Shown: positions 1-9,438 of the stretch, in pieces | How positions within the stretch are numbered: the first letter of the stretch is position 1 | How the letters are laid out: each line of letters begins with the position of its first letter | Assembly (NCBI RefSeq): GCF_014695585.1 | Contig: NZ_JACJON010000032.1 | Location: 44,581 to 108,580 of the forward strand | DNA from: Microcoleus sp. FACHB-831 | GTDB lineage: Bacteria; Cyanobacteriota; Cyanobacteriia; Cyanobacteriales; FACHB-T130 | Length of the DNA stretch: 64,000 bases | Direction of reading: 5' to 3' | Notes under the pieces: generated by a model | The model's input: only the letters and a program-made list of their open reading frames with translations | What the model was told of the DNA's origin: nothing | Databases searched by the model: none | Translations under genes and position numbers: made by a program

Positions 1-1167
1 CCGCCCTACGTGTTTGCCCGCTTGGATGAACTAAAAGCCAGGGCACGCGAACAGGGTTTGGACTTGATAGACTTGGGAATGGGCAATCCGGATGGCCCAG
101 CGCCCCAGCCAGTAATAGATGCTGCGATCGCTGCCCTGCAAAATCCCGCAAATCACGGCTATCCACCTTTTGAAGGTACGGCCAACTTCCGTCGCGCCAT
201 CACTAGCTGGTATCGTCGCTGCTACGATGTTGACTTAGATCCGGATAGCGAAGCTTTACCCCTGCTGGGTTCTAAAGAAGGTCTAACCCACCTCGCCTTG
301 GCTTATCTCAATCCAGGTGATTTGGTTTTAGTCCCCAGTCCAGCTTACCCAGTGCATTTTCGCGGGCCGATAATTGCTGGTGCTAAACTCCACAACCTCA
401 TCCTCAAACCAGAAAACGACTGGTTGATAGATATCAGCGCTATTCCCGAGGATGTTGCCAGAACTGCGAAAATTCTCTATTTCAACTATCCCAGCAACCC
501 CACTGGCGCAACTGCACCCCGCGAATTTTTTGAAGAAATTGTCGCTTTTGCCCGCAAGTACGAAATTTTACTCGTCCACGACCTTTGTTATGCTGAATTA
601 GCCTTTGATGGTTATCAGCCGACCAGCTTGTTAGAAATTCCTGGCGCGAAGGACATTGGAGTTGAGTTTCATACCATGTCCAAAACCTACAATATGGCAG
701 GCTGGCGCGTGGGATTTGTTGTTGGCAATCGCCACATTATTCAAGGGTTGCGGACTTTAAAAACTAATCTGGATTACGGCATTTTTGCTGTCTTGCAAAC
801 TGCGGCTGAAACTGCGTTGGAACTGCCAGATAGTTACGTTCAGGAAGTGCAGCAACGCTACCGCCGCCGCCGCGATTTTATGATTGACGGATTGGCTGCG
901 TTGGGGTGGAATATTCCCAAAACAAAAGCCACTATGTATCTGTGGGTTCCGTGTCCTCCTGGTATGGGTTCGACGGATTTTGCCCTAAATGTATTGCAGC
1001 AAACTGGGGTAGTGTTGACGCCTGGTAATGCTTTTGGCCCTGGCGGGGAGGGTTACGTGCGGATAAGCTTGATTGCAGAGTGCGATCGCTTGGGTGAAGC
1101 TTTGCAGCGTTTCAAACAAGCAGGTATTCGCTATCAAACTGAGGCGCTGGTTTCTGCTTCCGATTAA
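1..1167 (+). CDS. PLP-dependent aminotransferase, AlaC/DapL type (5' partial)
   Basis: This is a fold-type I, class I/II aminotransferase that makes or uses alanine, aspartate or LL-diaminopimelate by PLP-dependent amino transfer in the cytoplasm. The reading frame is open to base 1 (PPYVFARLDELK), which matches an internal segment near the N-terminus of AlaC-like enzymes, so the true start lies just outside the window and the GTG at base 10 is probably an internal valine. Visible motifs are GMGNPDG, the NYPSNPTGA loop, VHDLCYAEL, and the Schiff-base lysine in HTMSKTYNMAGWR (lysine codon at about 682). The sequence resembles E. coli AlaC throughout. In cyanobacteria such proteins are often labelled aspartate or LL-diaminopimelate aminotransferase, and substrate choice cannot be read from sequence. 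A T-tailed hairpin follows the stop. Confidence 0.88.
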   Translation, partial: PPYVFARLDELKARAREQGLDLIDLGMGNPDGPAPQPVIDAAIAALQNPANHGYPPFEGTANFRRAITSWYRRCYDVDLDPDSEALPLLGSKEGLTHLALAYLNPGDLVLVPSPAYPVHFRGPIIAGAKLHNLILKPENDWLIDISAIPEDVARTAKILYFNYPSNPTGATAPREFFEEIVAFARKYEILLVHDLCYAELAFDGYQPTSLLEIPGAKDIGVEFHTMSKTYNMAGWRVGFVVGNRHIIQGLRTLKTNLDYGIFAVLQTAAETALELPDSYVQEVQQRYRRRRDFMIDGLAALGWNIPKTKATMYLWVPCPPGMGSTDFALNVLQQTGVVLTPGNAFGPGGEGYVRISLIAECDRLGEALQRFKQAGIRYQTEALVSASD

Positions 1168-1196
1168 TTAACTTGGTGGCGATCGCGCTATTATTG

Positions 1197-1222
1197 AGTC
1201 CGCTAAGGCGGACTTTGTTTTT
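1197..1222 (+). terminator. Rho-independent terminator-like hairpin after the aminotransferase
   Basis: A perfect 7-bp stem AGTCCGC/GCGGACT with loop TAAG is followed by TTGTTTTT, 30 bp after the aminotransferase stop codon. The stem plus T-run fits an intrinsic terminator for the plus-strand gene. Confidence 0.7.
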
Positions 1223-1286
1223 ATACCAGTCTGCGGGCAAATTACAAAAAGGGGATGCGATCGCCATAGCAATGCTCCCCGTTAAT

Positions 1287-1901
1287 CTACTTCAGAGTAA
1301 AAGATTTTGTCTCGCTAATTTCAGTACCCGCAACCTTGTCATAAAGAGTTAGCGTAACTTGGTACACTCCAGGCGCTACTTTATTATTAGTATTAACGCT
1401 GCCATTTGGAGATGGTGCTATATCATTTTCTAAGACAGCTTTGCCTTTTTCTCCTAATAAATTTTTTTGGGTAAAAATTACTTTACCCTTGGCATCTTTA
1501 ACAGACATATCCATGTCAAGCCAGTTTTTGCCGTCATTACCTTTTTTAAATTTCCCAACGTTGAGTAAAACAAAATAAATCGTGTCGCCTCTTTTAAAAA
1601 CAGCATCCTTGCTAGGAGCCACTTTATTGTCTGCTGTTTTTTTCGCTAGAAGGGATTGTTGAAAAGTTAGTTTGCTGGAAGTTGCGCTGGCGGTAGTAGG
1701 AGAAAAACTTGGCGTTGCGGTAGTAGTAGCAGCTGAGTTTGTTGTAGCCGAATTTGAGCTATTTGTATTAGTAGGAGAAGAAGTTGGGCTGGGGCTGCTA
1801 GTAGTAGATGTATCGGTTTTGCCACCACAAGCGCTGAGAATCGCTACCAAGCTACCTATAATTAGGGTAGTAGGGGCAAATTTTAATATATTTTTAATCA
1901 T
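1287..1901 (-). CDS. Predicted lipoprotein with Ser/Thr-rich linker
   Basis: The product is about 204 residues and I do not recognise its family. The ATG at 1901 is preferred over the longer start at 1928 because GAGG lies 5 nt upstream of it and because it puts a signal peptide at the very N-terminus. That peptide has charged IKN, a hydrophobic stretch, then a lipobox LSAC, so the Cys would be lipidated and the protein anchored in a membrane. It is followed by a roughly 50-residue low-complexity Ser/Thr/Pro/Ala linker and a C-terminal domain of about 130 residues rich in beta-strand patterns, ending APGVYQVTLTLYD...ETKSFTLK. That pattern suggests an Ig-like extracytoplasmic domain. The gene is convergent with the aminotransferase. 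Confidence 0.75.
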   Translation of the reverse strand: MIKNILKFAPTTLIIGSLVAILSACGGKTDTSTTSSPSPTSSPTNTNSSNSATTNSAATTTATPSFSPTTASATSSKLTFQQSLLAKKTADNKVAPSKDAVFKRGDTIYFVLLNVGKFKKGNDGKNWLDMDMSVKDAKGKVIFTQKNLLGEKGKAVLENDIAPSPNGSVNTNNKVAPGVYQVTLTLYDKVAGTEISETKSFTLK

Positions 1902-2387
1902 TTGTACCTCAAGGAGATTAAGCGACATTATTGGTAAAATTCATTATATTTGAAAGGTAAGGAGTTGAAAAAGTCAGGCAGAGGTATTATATGCCGGAAT
2001 TACACCGATAAAACGAGTAAAATGAAGTTTACGGGAGCGCGGAGCCTGCAAACTAAGGTCAACTTTTGGTGGGCTGTAGTTAGAGATGGGATAAAGCGGC
2101 GATTCTACAAAATGCGATCGCTATATGTGTACGCAAGCACGGTCAGGGGTTAAATTTACTAAGGTTAAGTATCCTTTCTAACCTAGAGGCGATTGCGCTT
2201 CTGTACCATAAATTTAGCTCAAAAATATAAAAATAGAATTAGAATATCCGGTATAATTTCATCTTTCACAAGAAAGATATTTACTGGCGTTCCTGCCCCC
2301 ATGCCGAGAATGACAACGTTAAGTCATGCTGGTTATGGTGGATTCAGGAAAAAATGAGCCTTAGTACTGTACTAGGGGTATGCTAAA
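1902..2387. other. Intergenic, no gene recognised
   Basis: About 490 bp of AT-rich DNA between divergently oriented genes. A 67-codon plus-strand frame at 1950-2153 has basic, unpatterned content, overlaps the likely lipoprotein promoter and shows no family features, so I leave it out. The region must carry the promoters of both flanking genes. Confidence 0.5.
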
Positions 2388-5300
2388 TTGCAGCCTATGC
2401 GGACAAGCCAAGAAATTCAGGCGGAAATAGAAAATCGGTTCGGTTTTATCCCGCCCTTCTTCGCCCCAGCGCTAGAGATTGCCGAGATCCTTGAGAACCT
2501 ATGGCAACAAACGCTGTCGGGGTACATCAACAATCCTCTGCCAGCACTGTTCAAGGAAAAGCTATTCGCTTATTTGTCGCGCTACTGTAGCTTACCTTAC
2601 TGCCTCATCTCCCACAGTTGCACGCTGCGTCCGCTGGGAATGACTGCAACAGAAGTTCTAGAACTGCTGGAATCGCCCCCGCCTACGGCAACGCAAATCG
2701 AGGAACAACTGAAGGAGTTAGCAAACATTTCGGCAGGAATCGCACAAGATCCGAAGCGGCTGCAATCGGAGCTAGAAACAGAATCGGCGTTTGCTAAGGG
2801 TGTGTTTGCTGGTGCCATCTTTATGTTCCTGAGAACAAATTTGGCCAGTGTTTGCCGCCGCGAGATGCATCGTATTTTGGGGTCAGTATACTACAACCAC
2901 CTGACGGCGTTTTTGGTATACGTGAAAAGCTGCCACACATGGGTAGAAAATCACCCTGAGCTGGCGTATGAAGCAGACAAACGCGCCGAAGAAAACCTGG
3001 GAGGATTGCTAAGAGAGGAGCCGAGTTTATTTGACTTTTTCCGCAACTATAGCGATCGCATTAGACGTGAAAGCGAGAACAGAGAAGAACAACTGCTCGC
3101 TGAGATAAACGAGCGTCAAAGAGCGCAACAAGAACGCGATCGCTACTTAGAGCAGTTGCAGAAGGAACGCGAGTATTTAGAAGCAGTAGTTCAGCAAATG
3201 CCCGCTGGCGTAACGATCGCCTCTGCTCCCGACGGGAGGATAATTCTGTGCAACAGGCAAGCCGAAGAACTATGGGGTTCGCCCGTACCGATGCCTCAAG
3301 CGATCGCTCAATACAACGAATATCAAGCTCTATATCCAGATGGAAGTCGCTACAAAGCAGAAGATTGGCCGATGGCGCGATCGCTTATTAATGGCGAGGT
3401 GGTGAAAGATGAAGAAATTTCCACCATCCGCGGTGACGGTACGCCAGCGATAGTCAGCATTAGTTCTGCCCCGATTCGTAACAGCGAGGGGAGGATCATC
3501 GCCGGAGTTGTCACCTTCTCAGACATCACCGAGCAAAAGCAGATGCAGCAAACGCTGCGCCAGAGCGAAGAAAAGTTGAGGGCGCAATACAAAAATATCC
3601 CCATCCCCACTTATATATGGCAGCGTGTCGAGTCAGATTTTGTCTTAGTTGATTACAACTATGCTGCTGTTGCCATTAGTAAAGGTGGTATTGCTGACTT
3701 TGTGGGAAAAACAGCCAGCGACCTTCACCGCGATCGCCCAGAAATACTCGATGAACTCTGGCAGTGCTTTCAAGAAAAGACCCCCATTAAGCGAGAGATG
3801 CCATACCAGTTAATCTCTACGGGGGAAAGCAAGCATTTAGCAGTCAGCTACGTTTATGTGCCGCCCGATTTAGTGATGGTGTATGCGGAAGATATTACCA
3901 GCCGCAAGCAGGCAGAGCAGCAAATATTACAGGCTAACGAGCGCTTTACTCTAGCGGCGGCGGCGGTAAATGCCGTTATTTATGACTGGGATGTTATTTC
4001 CAACCAAGTCGAAAGGACGCGAGGCATTGAAGAAATTTTAGGCTATAGCCCTCAAGAGGTGGAACCTACTAATAAATGGTGGCGCGATCGCATCCATCCA
4101 GACGATCTGCAACGCACTGACGAACAAATGCGAGACGCCTTGGCGAATGCAAGCAGTTTCACCGTCGAATATCGCATTCGCAACAAGGAAGATCGATACC
4201 TGTATGTGTGGGACAGAGGGATAATCGTCAGAAATGACCGAGGGGATGCAGTGCGAGTAGTAGGCTGCACCTTGGACATAAGCGATCGCAAGCAGGCAGA
4301 GGAGGAACTAAAACAACAGAAAGAGATTCTGCAAAGCATCCTGGATAATATCCCCGTAATGATTGCTTTTTACGAGAATTCCCAAGACATAACGTATGTC
4401 AATTTAGAGTGGGAGAGGGTATTTGGCTGGTCTACCGAAATGCTCAAAGGAGGGGGAAGCAAGGAATTTTTTGCCCAAATTGCCCCAAACCCAGAAAACC
4501 GCAAGATGGGTTACGAGTACATGGCAACAGCACAAGCAGGCTGGCGCGATTTCAAAATTGTCGTTGCGGATGGCAGCGTTCAAGAGCATTCGTGGGCAAA
4601 TATTCGGCTTTCCAACGGGATGGCCATAGGCATTGGAGTGGATGTTACCGAACGCAAGCTAGCTATGGATGAGTTGCAAGCATCTGAGAGCCGCTTCCGG
4701 CAGTTGGCAGAAAATCTGCCAGATGTATTTTGGATGTCTAGCCCCGATAAGAGTCAGATACTTTATGTCAGCCCCGCTTACGAAGACATATGGGGTCGTA
4801 GCTGCCAGAGTTTGTACGAACAGCCAACATCGTTTTTGGATACAATCTATGCCGAGGATCGCGATCGCGTAGCTGGTATTTTTGCGGTTCTGATCCAAGG
4901 AGAGGCTACAGAATTGGAGTATCGCATCGTCCGTCCCGATGGCGAGGTGCGGTGGATTCGCGATCGCGGTTTTCCCATCAAAGACGAGTCTGGTTGTGTT
5001 TACCGCATCGCCGGAATAGCTGCCGATATAACTAAGGCCAAGCAGGTTGAGGAGGCATTGCGGCAACACGCAGAAGCATTAGAACAAGCAAACCGGATTA
5101 AGGACGAGTTTCTGGCAATAGTGTCCCACGAACTGCGATCGCCGCTTAACGCCATCTTGGGTTGGGCGAAGCTACTCCGCACCCGTAAGTTTGACACGGC
5201 TACTACGGAACGCGCACTTGAGACGATCGAGCGCAATGCCAAGTCCCAAGCGCAACTCATCGAAGATCTGTTGGACATTTCCCGCATTCTCAGGGGTAAA

Positions 5301-6290
5301 ATTCACCTGGAGATGCGTCCAGTCGAATTGATATCGGTTATTGAGGCAGCGATTGATACGGTACGCTTTGCAGCCGAGGCTAAATCTATCGAGTTTAGAT
5401 TTTCGATTGTAGATTTTGGATTAGGAGATATTGGGGAGAATTTACAATCTATTGCACGCTTCTTAGTTTCTGGCGATACGAACAGATTGCAGCAAGTTGT
5501 CTGGAATCTTCTCTCAAACGCCATCAAGTTCACGCCCGAAGGCGGTCGGGTTGAAGTCCGATTGTCAGTAATAGGGAATGCGTCTGTCCAAGACTCCGGA
5601 CTTAGCTATGCCCAAATAGAGGTAAGCGATTCAGGCGTGGGTATAGGTGCTGACTTTCTCCCTTATGTATTCGAGAGATTTAGGCAAGGAGATAGCACGA
5701 CTACGCGATCGCACGGTGGATTGGGACTGGGTTTAGCAATAGTACGGCAATTAGTGGAACTGCACGGCGGAAAGGTATTTGCGACAAGTGAGGGAGTCGG
5801 AGGCGGTGCGACGTTTAAAGTCCATTTGCCACTGCTCAACACTGCCGAGACAAAAATTTCTAGTGTTAAAGAAAACACGAGCGGTACTGACGAGCGCGCC
5901 GCAAGCGCTATTAGGGGGTTGCGGGTGCTGGTAGTGGATGACGAAGTTGATACCCGCGAGTGGATCTCGCAGGCGTTAGAACATTATGGAACTGAGGTAA
6001 TAGCGATCGCCACAGCCAAGGAGGTGCTTGAGGTTCTCGACAGGTTGAAGGCAGATATACTGGTGAGCGACATTGGAATGCCTGTTGAGGACGGCTACTC
6101 GCTGATTGCTAAAGTGCGATCGCGTAGCAGCGAGCAAGGGGGAGAAATTCCCGCGATCGCTCTCACGGCTTACGCGAGGGAAGAAGACAGGCAACGATCT
6201 TTTCAAGCAGGTTTTCAGATGCATGTGTCTAAGCCTATAGAGCCGCTAGATTTAGTAAGAGCGATCGCCAAACTAGCTGGACGAAGTTAA
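2388..6290 (+). CDS. Hybrid sensor histidine kinase: AhpD-like, 5 PAS, HisKA-HATPase, REC
   Basis: A soluble phosphorelay sensor of 1300 residues. The TTG start at 2388 has AGGGG 8 nt upstream; an ATG three codons later is the alternative, and an in-frame TAG just upstream excludes a longer protein. Residues about 50-95 resemble the AhpD/carboxymuconolactone decarboxylase helix pair, with C67, C72 and H76 in RYCSLPYCLISH. A coiled coil (about 225-255) leads to roughly five PAS/PAC units (about 256-895, several ending in DITxRKQ-type boundaries). HisKA follows with phospho-acceptor H914 in SHELRSPLNAILGW, then an HATPase with N, G1 (DSGVGIG) and G2 (GLGLGLA) boxes, and a receiver with D1228 in SDIGMP. 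No transmembrane segment is seen, so it probably senses a cytosolic redox or ligand signal. The output partner is not encoded nearby. Confidence 0.93.
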   Translation: MQPMRTSQEIQAEIENRFGFIPPFFAPALEIAEILENLWQQTLSGYINNPLPALFKEKLFAYLSRYCSLPYCLISHSCTLRPLGMTATEVLELLESPPPTATQIEEQLKELANISAGIAQDPKRLQSELETESAFAKGVFAGAIFMFLRTNLASVCRREMHRILGSVYYNHLTAFLVYVKSCHTWVENHPELAYEADKRAEENLGGLLREEPSLFDFFRNYSDRIRRESENREEQLLAEINERQRAQQERDRYLEQLQKEREYLEAVVQQMPAGVTIASAPDGRIILCNRQAEELWGSPVPMPQAIAQYNEYQALYPDGSRYKAEDWPMARSLINGEVVKDEEISTIRGDGTPAIVSISSAPIRNSEGRIIAGVVTFSDITEQKQMQQTLRQSEEKLRAQYKNIPIPTYIWQRVESDFVLVDYNYAAVAISKGGIADFVGKTASDLHRDRPEILDELWQCFQEKTPIKREMPYQLISTGESKHLAVSYVYVPPDLVMVYAEDITSRKQAEQQILQANERFTLAAAAVNAVIYDWDVISNQVERTRGIEEILGYSPQEVEPTNKWWRDRIHPDDLQRTDEQMRDALANASSFTVEYRIRNKEDRYLYVWDRGIIVRNDRGDAVRVVGCTLDISDRKQAEEELKQQKEILQSILDNIPVMIAFYENSQDITYVNLEWERVFGWSTEMLKGGGSKEFFAQIAPNPENRKMGYEYMATAQAGWRDFKIVVADGSVQEHSWANIRLSNGMAIGIGVDVTERKLAMDELQASESRFRQLAENLPDVFWMSSPDKSQILYVSPAYEDIWGRSCQSLYEQPTSFLDTIYAEDRDRVAGIFAVLIQGEATELEYRIVRPDGEVRWIRDRGFPIKDESGCVYRIAGIAADITKAKQVEEALRQHAEALEQANRIKDEFLAIVSHELRSPLNAILGWAKLLRTRKFDTATTERALETIERNAKSQAQLIEDLLDISRILRGKIHLEMRPVELISVIEAAIDTVRFAAEAKSIEFRFSIVDFGLGDIGENLQSIARFLVSGDTNRLQQVVWNLLSNAIKFTPEGGRVEVRLSVIGNASVQDSGLSYAQIEVSDSGVGIGADFLPYVFERFRQGDSTTTRSHGGLGLGLAIVRQLVELHGGKVFATSEGVGGGATFKVHLPLLNTAETKISSVKENTSGTDERAASAIRGLRVLVVDDEVDTREWISQALEHYGTEVIAIATAKEVLEVLDRLKADILVSDIGMPVEDGYSLIAKVRSRSSEQGGEIPAIALTAYAREEDRQRSFQAGFQMHVSKPIEPLDLVRAIAKLAGRS

Positions 6291-6364
6291 GGAATGGGGA
6301 AGGAGGATGGCGGCTGCAATAAATCGGCGTCTCTACAAAGGCTCTGGACTTTTAATAGTGTGAT

Positions 6365-7363
6365 ATGAATTCTTATCGATTTAGTTGGTTTGATTGGTTT
6401 TGTCTGTGGTATCCACCAGGATGGTTAATTTTATTCAACCGCCACTGGCAGCATTATCATGACGATCCAGATGGTTGGAATTGGTTTGAATATTTATTGT
6501 TTCTAATTCCTGGAGGATTTTATTTAGCCTTTTTCATCCGCTGGTTGCGTCTCGGCTGTCGTTTTCCTCGCGGTGAAAGTAATAACTTCGATCCCAATTA
6601 TCAACAAGCATTCCGAGATGAAATTCTGACTTTTATAGTCAAAGATTATTTTCGCGGCGAGCTACAACAAGTTGAGAATTTACCCGAATCAGGGCCATTG
6701 ATAGTAGCAGTAAACCATGCAGGGATGTGTTACCCTTGGGACATTTTAGGGTTAGCTTGTCTGTTGAGTCAGACACGAGGATGGGTAGTGCAACCGCTTG
6801 CAGGCGTGCAATTGTTCGATCATCCTTGGGTACGTTGGTGGTTGCCGCCTGGATGGTCAAAAGTTTTGGGGGGAGTAAGAGCAGAAGCGGAAGAATTTGA
6901 AGCGGCGATCGCGAGTAAGACAATTTTACTTTATGCGCCCGAAGGCATACGCGGGCCAGGGAAGGGATGGGCAAAACGCTATCAGTTAGAAAGGTTTCAT
7001 CCTAGTTTTATGAAGTTGAGCGATCGCTATCGCGTTCCCGTTCTGCCTGTAGCTTGCATTGGTAATGAAAACTTGCATACTTGGAATATTAATATTAAAC
7101 CTTTAGCAAGAGCGCTCGATCTACCTTTTTTGCCCGTATCTCTTTTGATGATTGTATTTGCTTTCTTTCCCTCAATGGGAGTTTGGGCAATGAGAACCCG
7201 AATGAAGTATTACATCCAGCCCGTGTATAAAGCTTGGTCAGAAGAAGATGAATTGCCAGAAGAGAATAGCGATTCTCGCCTAGAGCGATCGCGTGCTTAC
7301 CGACACGCACAACTATTACAAGAAAAGCTGCAAATGCAAATTAACGACTTAAGAAAAACATAA
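6365..7363 (+). CDS. LPLAT/PlsC-superfamily acyltransferase
   Basis: A membrane-associated acyltransferase of 332 residues, probably transferring an acyl chain to a glycerolipid or related acceptor. A hydrophobic segment at about 42-62 (FLIPGGFYLAFFIRWL) would anchor it. The catalytic block reads NHAGMCYPWD, with H118 and D126 seven residues apart rather than the four of classic PlsC HX4D. The substrate-phosphate block is PEGIRGPG (E193, R196), matching the EGTR motif. A conserved VPVLPVACIGNENL segment follows. The layout resembles the diacylglycerol-acyltransferase-like or TMEM68-like branch more than housekeeping PlsC. The ATG at 6365 is the only sensible start. The gene is convergent with the ABC exporter and shares a bidirectional hairpin with it. 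Confidence 0.8.
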   Translation: MNSYRFSWFDWFCLWYPPGWLILFNRHWQHYHDDPDGWNWFEYLLFLIPGGFYLAFFIRWLRLGCRFPRGESNNFDPNYQQAFRDEILTFIVKDYFRGELQQVENLPESGPLIVAVNHAGMCYPWDILGLACLLSQTRGWVVQPLAGVQLFDHPWVRWWLPPGWSKVLGGVRAEAEEFEAAIASKTILLYAPEGIRGPGKGWAKRYQLERFHPSFMKLSDRYRVPVLPVACIGNENLHTWNINIKPLARALDLPFLPVSLLMIVFAFFPSMGVWAMRTRMKYYIQPVYKAWSEEDELPEENSDSRLERSRAYRHAQLLQEKLQMQINDLRKT

Positions 7364-7367
7364 ACAT

Positions 7368-7394
7368 AAACCCTTTCCTTTAAGGAAAGGGTTT
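7368..7394. terminator. Bidirectional terminator-like hairpin
   Basis: A perfect 13-bp inverted repeat, AAACCCTTTCCTT and its complement with one central base, lies in the 48-bp gap between the convergent acyltransferase and ABC exporter genes. Its A/T-rich outer arms would give a U-tract on either strand. Confidence 0.7.
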
Positions 7395-7411
7395 GGGTTG
7401 AGGTCAAAACA

Positions 7412-9274
7412 TCAACTTCCTAACTTCTGCAACTTATACAAACTTGCATACAATCCACCTTGCTCTAACAATTCATCGTGACTCCCAGACTCTATTAATT
7501 GACCGCGTTTTAGCACCAAAATCCTATCTACGTTGCGAATAGTCGAGAGGCGGTGAGCAATAATAATCGCAGTACGCCCAACCAATAATTTATCTAAAGC
7601 TTCCTGAATTAACGCTTCTGTACCTACATCTAAACTCGCCGTTGCTTCATCCAAAACTAAAATTCGGGGATGGCGAATAGCAGCGCGGGCAAAAGCTAAA
7701 AGTTGCTTTTGTCCCCCAGAAATATTAGTGCCTCTCTCGCGCAATTGAGTATCGTAACCTTGGGGTAATTGTTCGATAAACTGGGCAACATTAGTCGCCT
7801 CAGCCGCGCTGCGAACTTCTTCAAATGGGTAAGTTTCACCCAGAGTTATATTACTCTTTACATCACCCGCAAATAGAAAGCCATCTTGCAAAATTACTGC
7901 TAAGTGATGCCGCAGTTCTGTTTGCGGTAAGTCGCGAATATCAACGCCATCTAGAAGAACTCTGCCTTTGCTGGGTTCGTAGAGACGACACAAGAGACGA
8001 ATTATTGAGCTTTTTCCAGCACCAGTAGGGCCAACTAAGGCAACTTTCTCGCCAGGACGGATAGTGAAATTTAAATCTTGCAGAACGTATTCATCATTTT
8101 TGTAAGCTAACCAGACATTTTCAAAACGAATTTCGCCGTATTTGGGTTGGCTATTCTCTTTTCCAAAAGAGGGAAAAGAATTAGAATCATCAGCGGATGA
8201 GGGGAGCTTTTTAGGATGTTGTGGATCGCGAATCTCTATCGGTTCGCTCATAATATTGCTGATGCGTTCGACTGCTGTAAATCCAGATTGCAGCGTGGTG
8301 AATTTTTCAGCAAAGCGGCGCACGGGGTCGAAGAGACGCTGGGAAAATAGAATGAAGGCTGAAAGAGTACCAAAAGTGAGAGCGTCTCCTATAACCATCA
8401 GGCCACCCAACCAGAGGACGCAAGCGATCGCTACTAACGAAATCCACTCTAATGTTGCAGAAACTGCTGACTCGTTAAAAATGGTATTATCTACTTCTTT
8501 GATATAGCGTTGGTTAATAGCGCGAAACATTTCTGCATTGAATTTCTCGCGGCGGAACATCTGTACAACGTTCATACCGACGATGTTTTCTTGCAGCATT
8601 GAATTCAGCGCAGATAGTTCTTCCCTAGCTTTGTAGTTCGCTTTGCGGTACTGCTGTTGTAAGTACATAATCAAAAGGCTGATTGGTATCAACATCAGCA
8701 CCAGCATCAATGCTAATTGCCATTGCACCGTAAACATGGTGATGCCAATTACCAATATCTGTAAGACATCGCTAACAATGCCCACAGCACCAGTAGAGAA
8801 AACATCGCCCAGGGCTTCCACATCGCTGCTGAGGCGAGTAATTAATTTCCCCACTGGGGTTTTATCGAAAAATCGCACCGCCAGAGATGTGACGTGATAA
8901 AACAAATCATCCCGAATATCAGCGGTAATTTTCTGCCCCACTTTCTGCACCAGGTATCCCTGGACGGCTACAAATACCAAGCGGACTGCCATAGTTACCA
9001 GCAGCAAACCGGAGAGAATATTTAAGCCTTCCCAGAGGTCGCGTCCTTGGAGAAAAGACCAAGTTTGCTCTTTGCGAATAAAGGAAACAGCCTCTCCAAT
9101 TATTAGGGGTTGAACTGCCCCAGCCACAGATAGGGGCACCAACAACACCATCGAAATTAGGAATTCGCGTCCGCTGCGGCGGGCATAAGGGACGAGTTGC
9201 AGGAATAGTCGCCAGTCGGTTTCGCGGGGGCGTCGATTTTCATCAGCTTCTTTTAACGGTGATAAACTAGCCAT
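7412..9274 (-). CDS. ABC exporter half-transporter (MsbA/MDR type)
   Basis: A 620-residue ATP-driven exporter, one polypeptide of an expected homodimer or heterodimer in the inner membrane. The N-terminal half (about 35-330) has six predicted membrane helices and the usual type IV exporter fold. The ATPase half shows Walker A GPTGAGKSS (lysine 421), the signature NISGGQKQ, Walker B ILVLDEATASLD and the H-loop IIIAHRLSTI, so all catalytic elements are present. Substrate cannot be told; lipids, drugs and peptides are all carried by this family. The N-terminus is hydrophilic (about 30 residues) before the first helix. It is transcribed alone, with a 27-bp AT-rich STRR-like repeat immediately upstream of the start. 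Confidence 0.93.
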   Translation of the reverse strand: MASLSPLKEADENRRPRETDWRLFLQLVPYARRSGREFLISMVLLVPLSVAGAVQPLIIGEAVSFIRKEQTWSFLQGRDLWEGLNILSGLLLVTMAVRLVFVAVQGYLVQKVGQKITADIRDDLFYHVTSLAVRFFDKTPVGKLITRLSSDVEALGDVFSTGAVGIVSDVLQILVIGITMFTVQWQLALMLVLMLIPISLLIMYLQQQYRKANYKAREELSALNSMLQENIVGMNVVQMFRREKFNAEMFRAINQRYIKEVDNTIFNESAVSATLEWISLVAIACVLWLGGLMVIGDALTFGTLSAFILFSQRLFDPVRRFAEKFTTLQSGFTAVERISNIMSEPIEIRDPQHPKKLPSSADDSNSFPSFGKENSQPKYGEIRFENVWLAYKNDEYVLQDLNFTIRPGEKVALVGPTGAGKSSIIRLLCRLYEPSKGRVLLDGVDIRDLPQTELRHHLAVILQDGFLFAGDVKSNITLGETYPFEEVRSAAEATNVAQFIEQLPQGYDTQLRERGTNISGGQKQLLAFARAAIRHPRILVLDEATASLDVGTEALIQEALDKLLVGRTAIIIAHRLSTIRNVDRILVLKRGQLIESGSHDELLEQGGLYASLYKLQKLGS

Positions 9275-9276
9275 TC

Positions 9277-9303
9277 GATTTTAGATTTTGGATTTTAGAT
9301 TGT
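9277..9303. repeat. STRR-like AT heptamer repeat, copy 1
   Basis: A 27-bp stretch built from GATTTTA/GATTTTG heptamer-like units lies directly upstream of the ABC exporter start. The identical 27 bp occurs at 23405-23431 upstream of hisG. It resembles the short tandemly repeated sequences known from cyanobacterial intergenic regions. Confidence 0.6.
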
Positions 9304-9438
9304 GGATTATCCCCACGACCTGAGTCGATAATGGAATTGAATTTTTCAGGATGAATCCGCCCTGGATCGACCAGAGGTTATTTTAACTACGCAAAACACA
9401 CGCTTTCCAAATGTAGCGTAGGCGACTGTACAATCGTC

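Noticed and set aside
1950..2153. 67-codon plus-strand frame after the lipoprotein promoter
   Set aside because: No Shine-Dalgarno, no family pattern and an unlikely composition; treated as non-coding.
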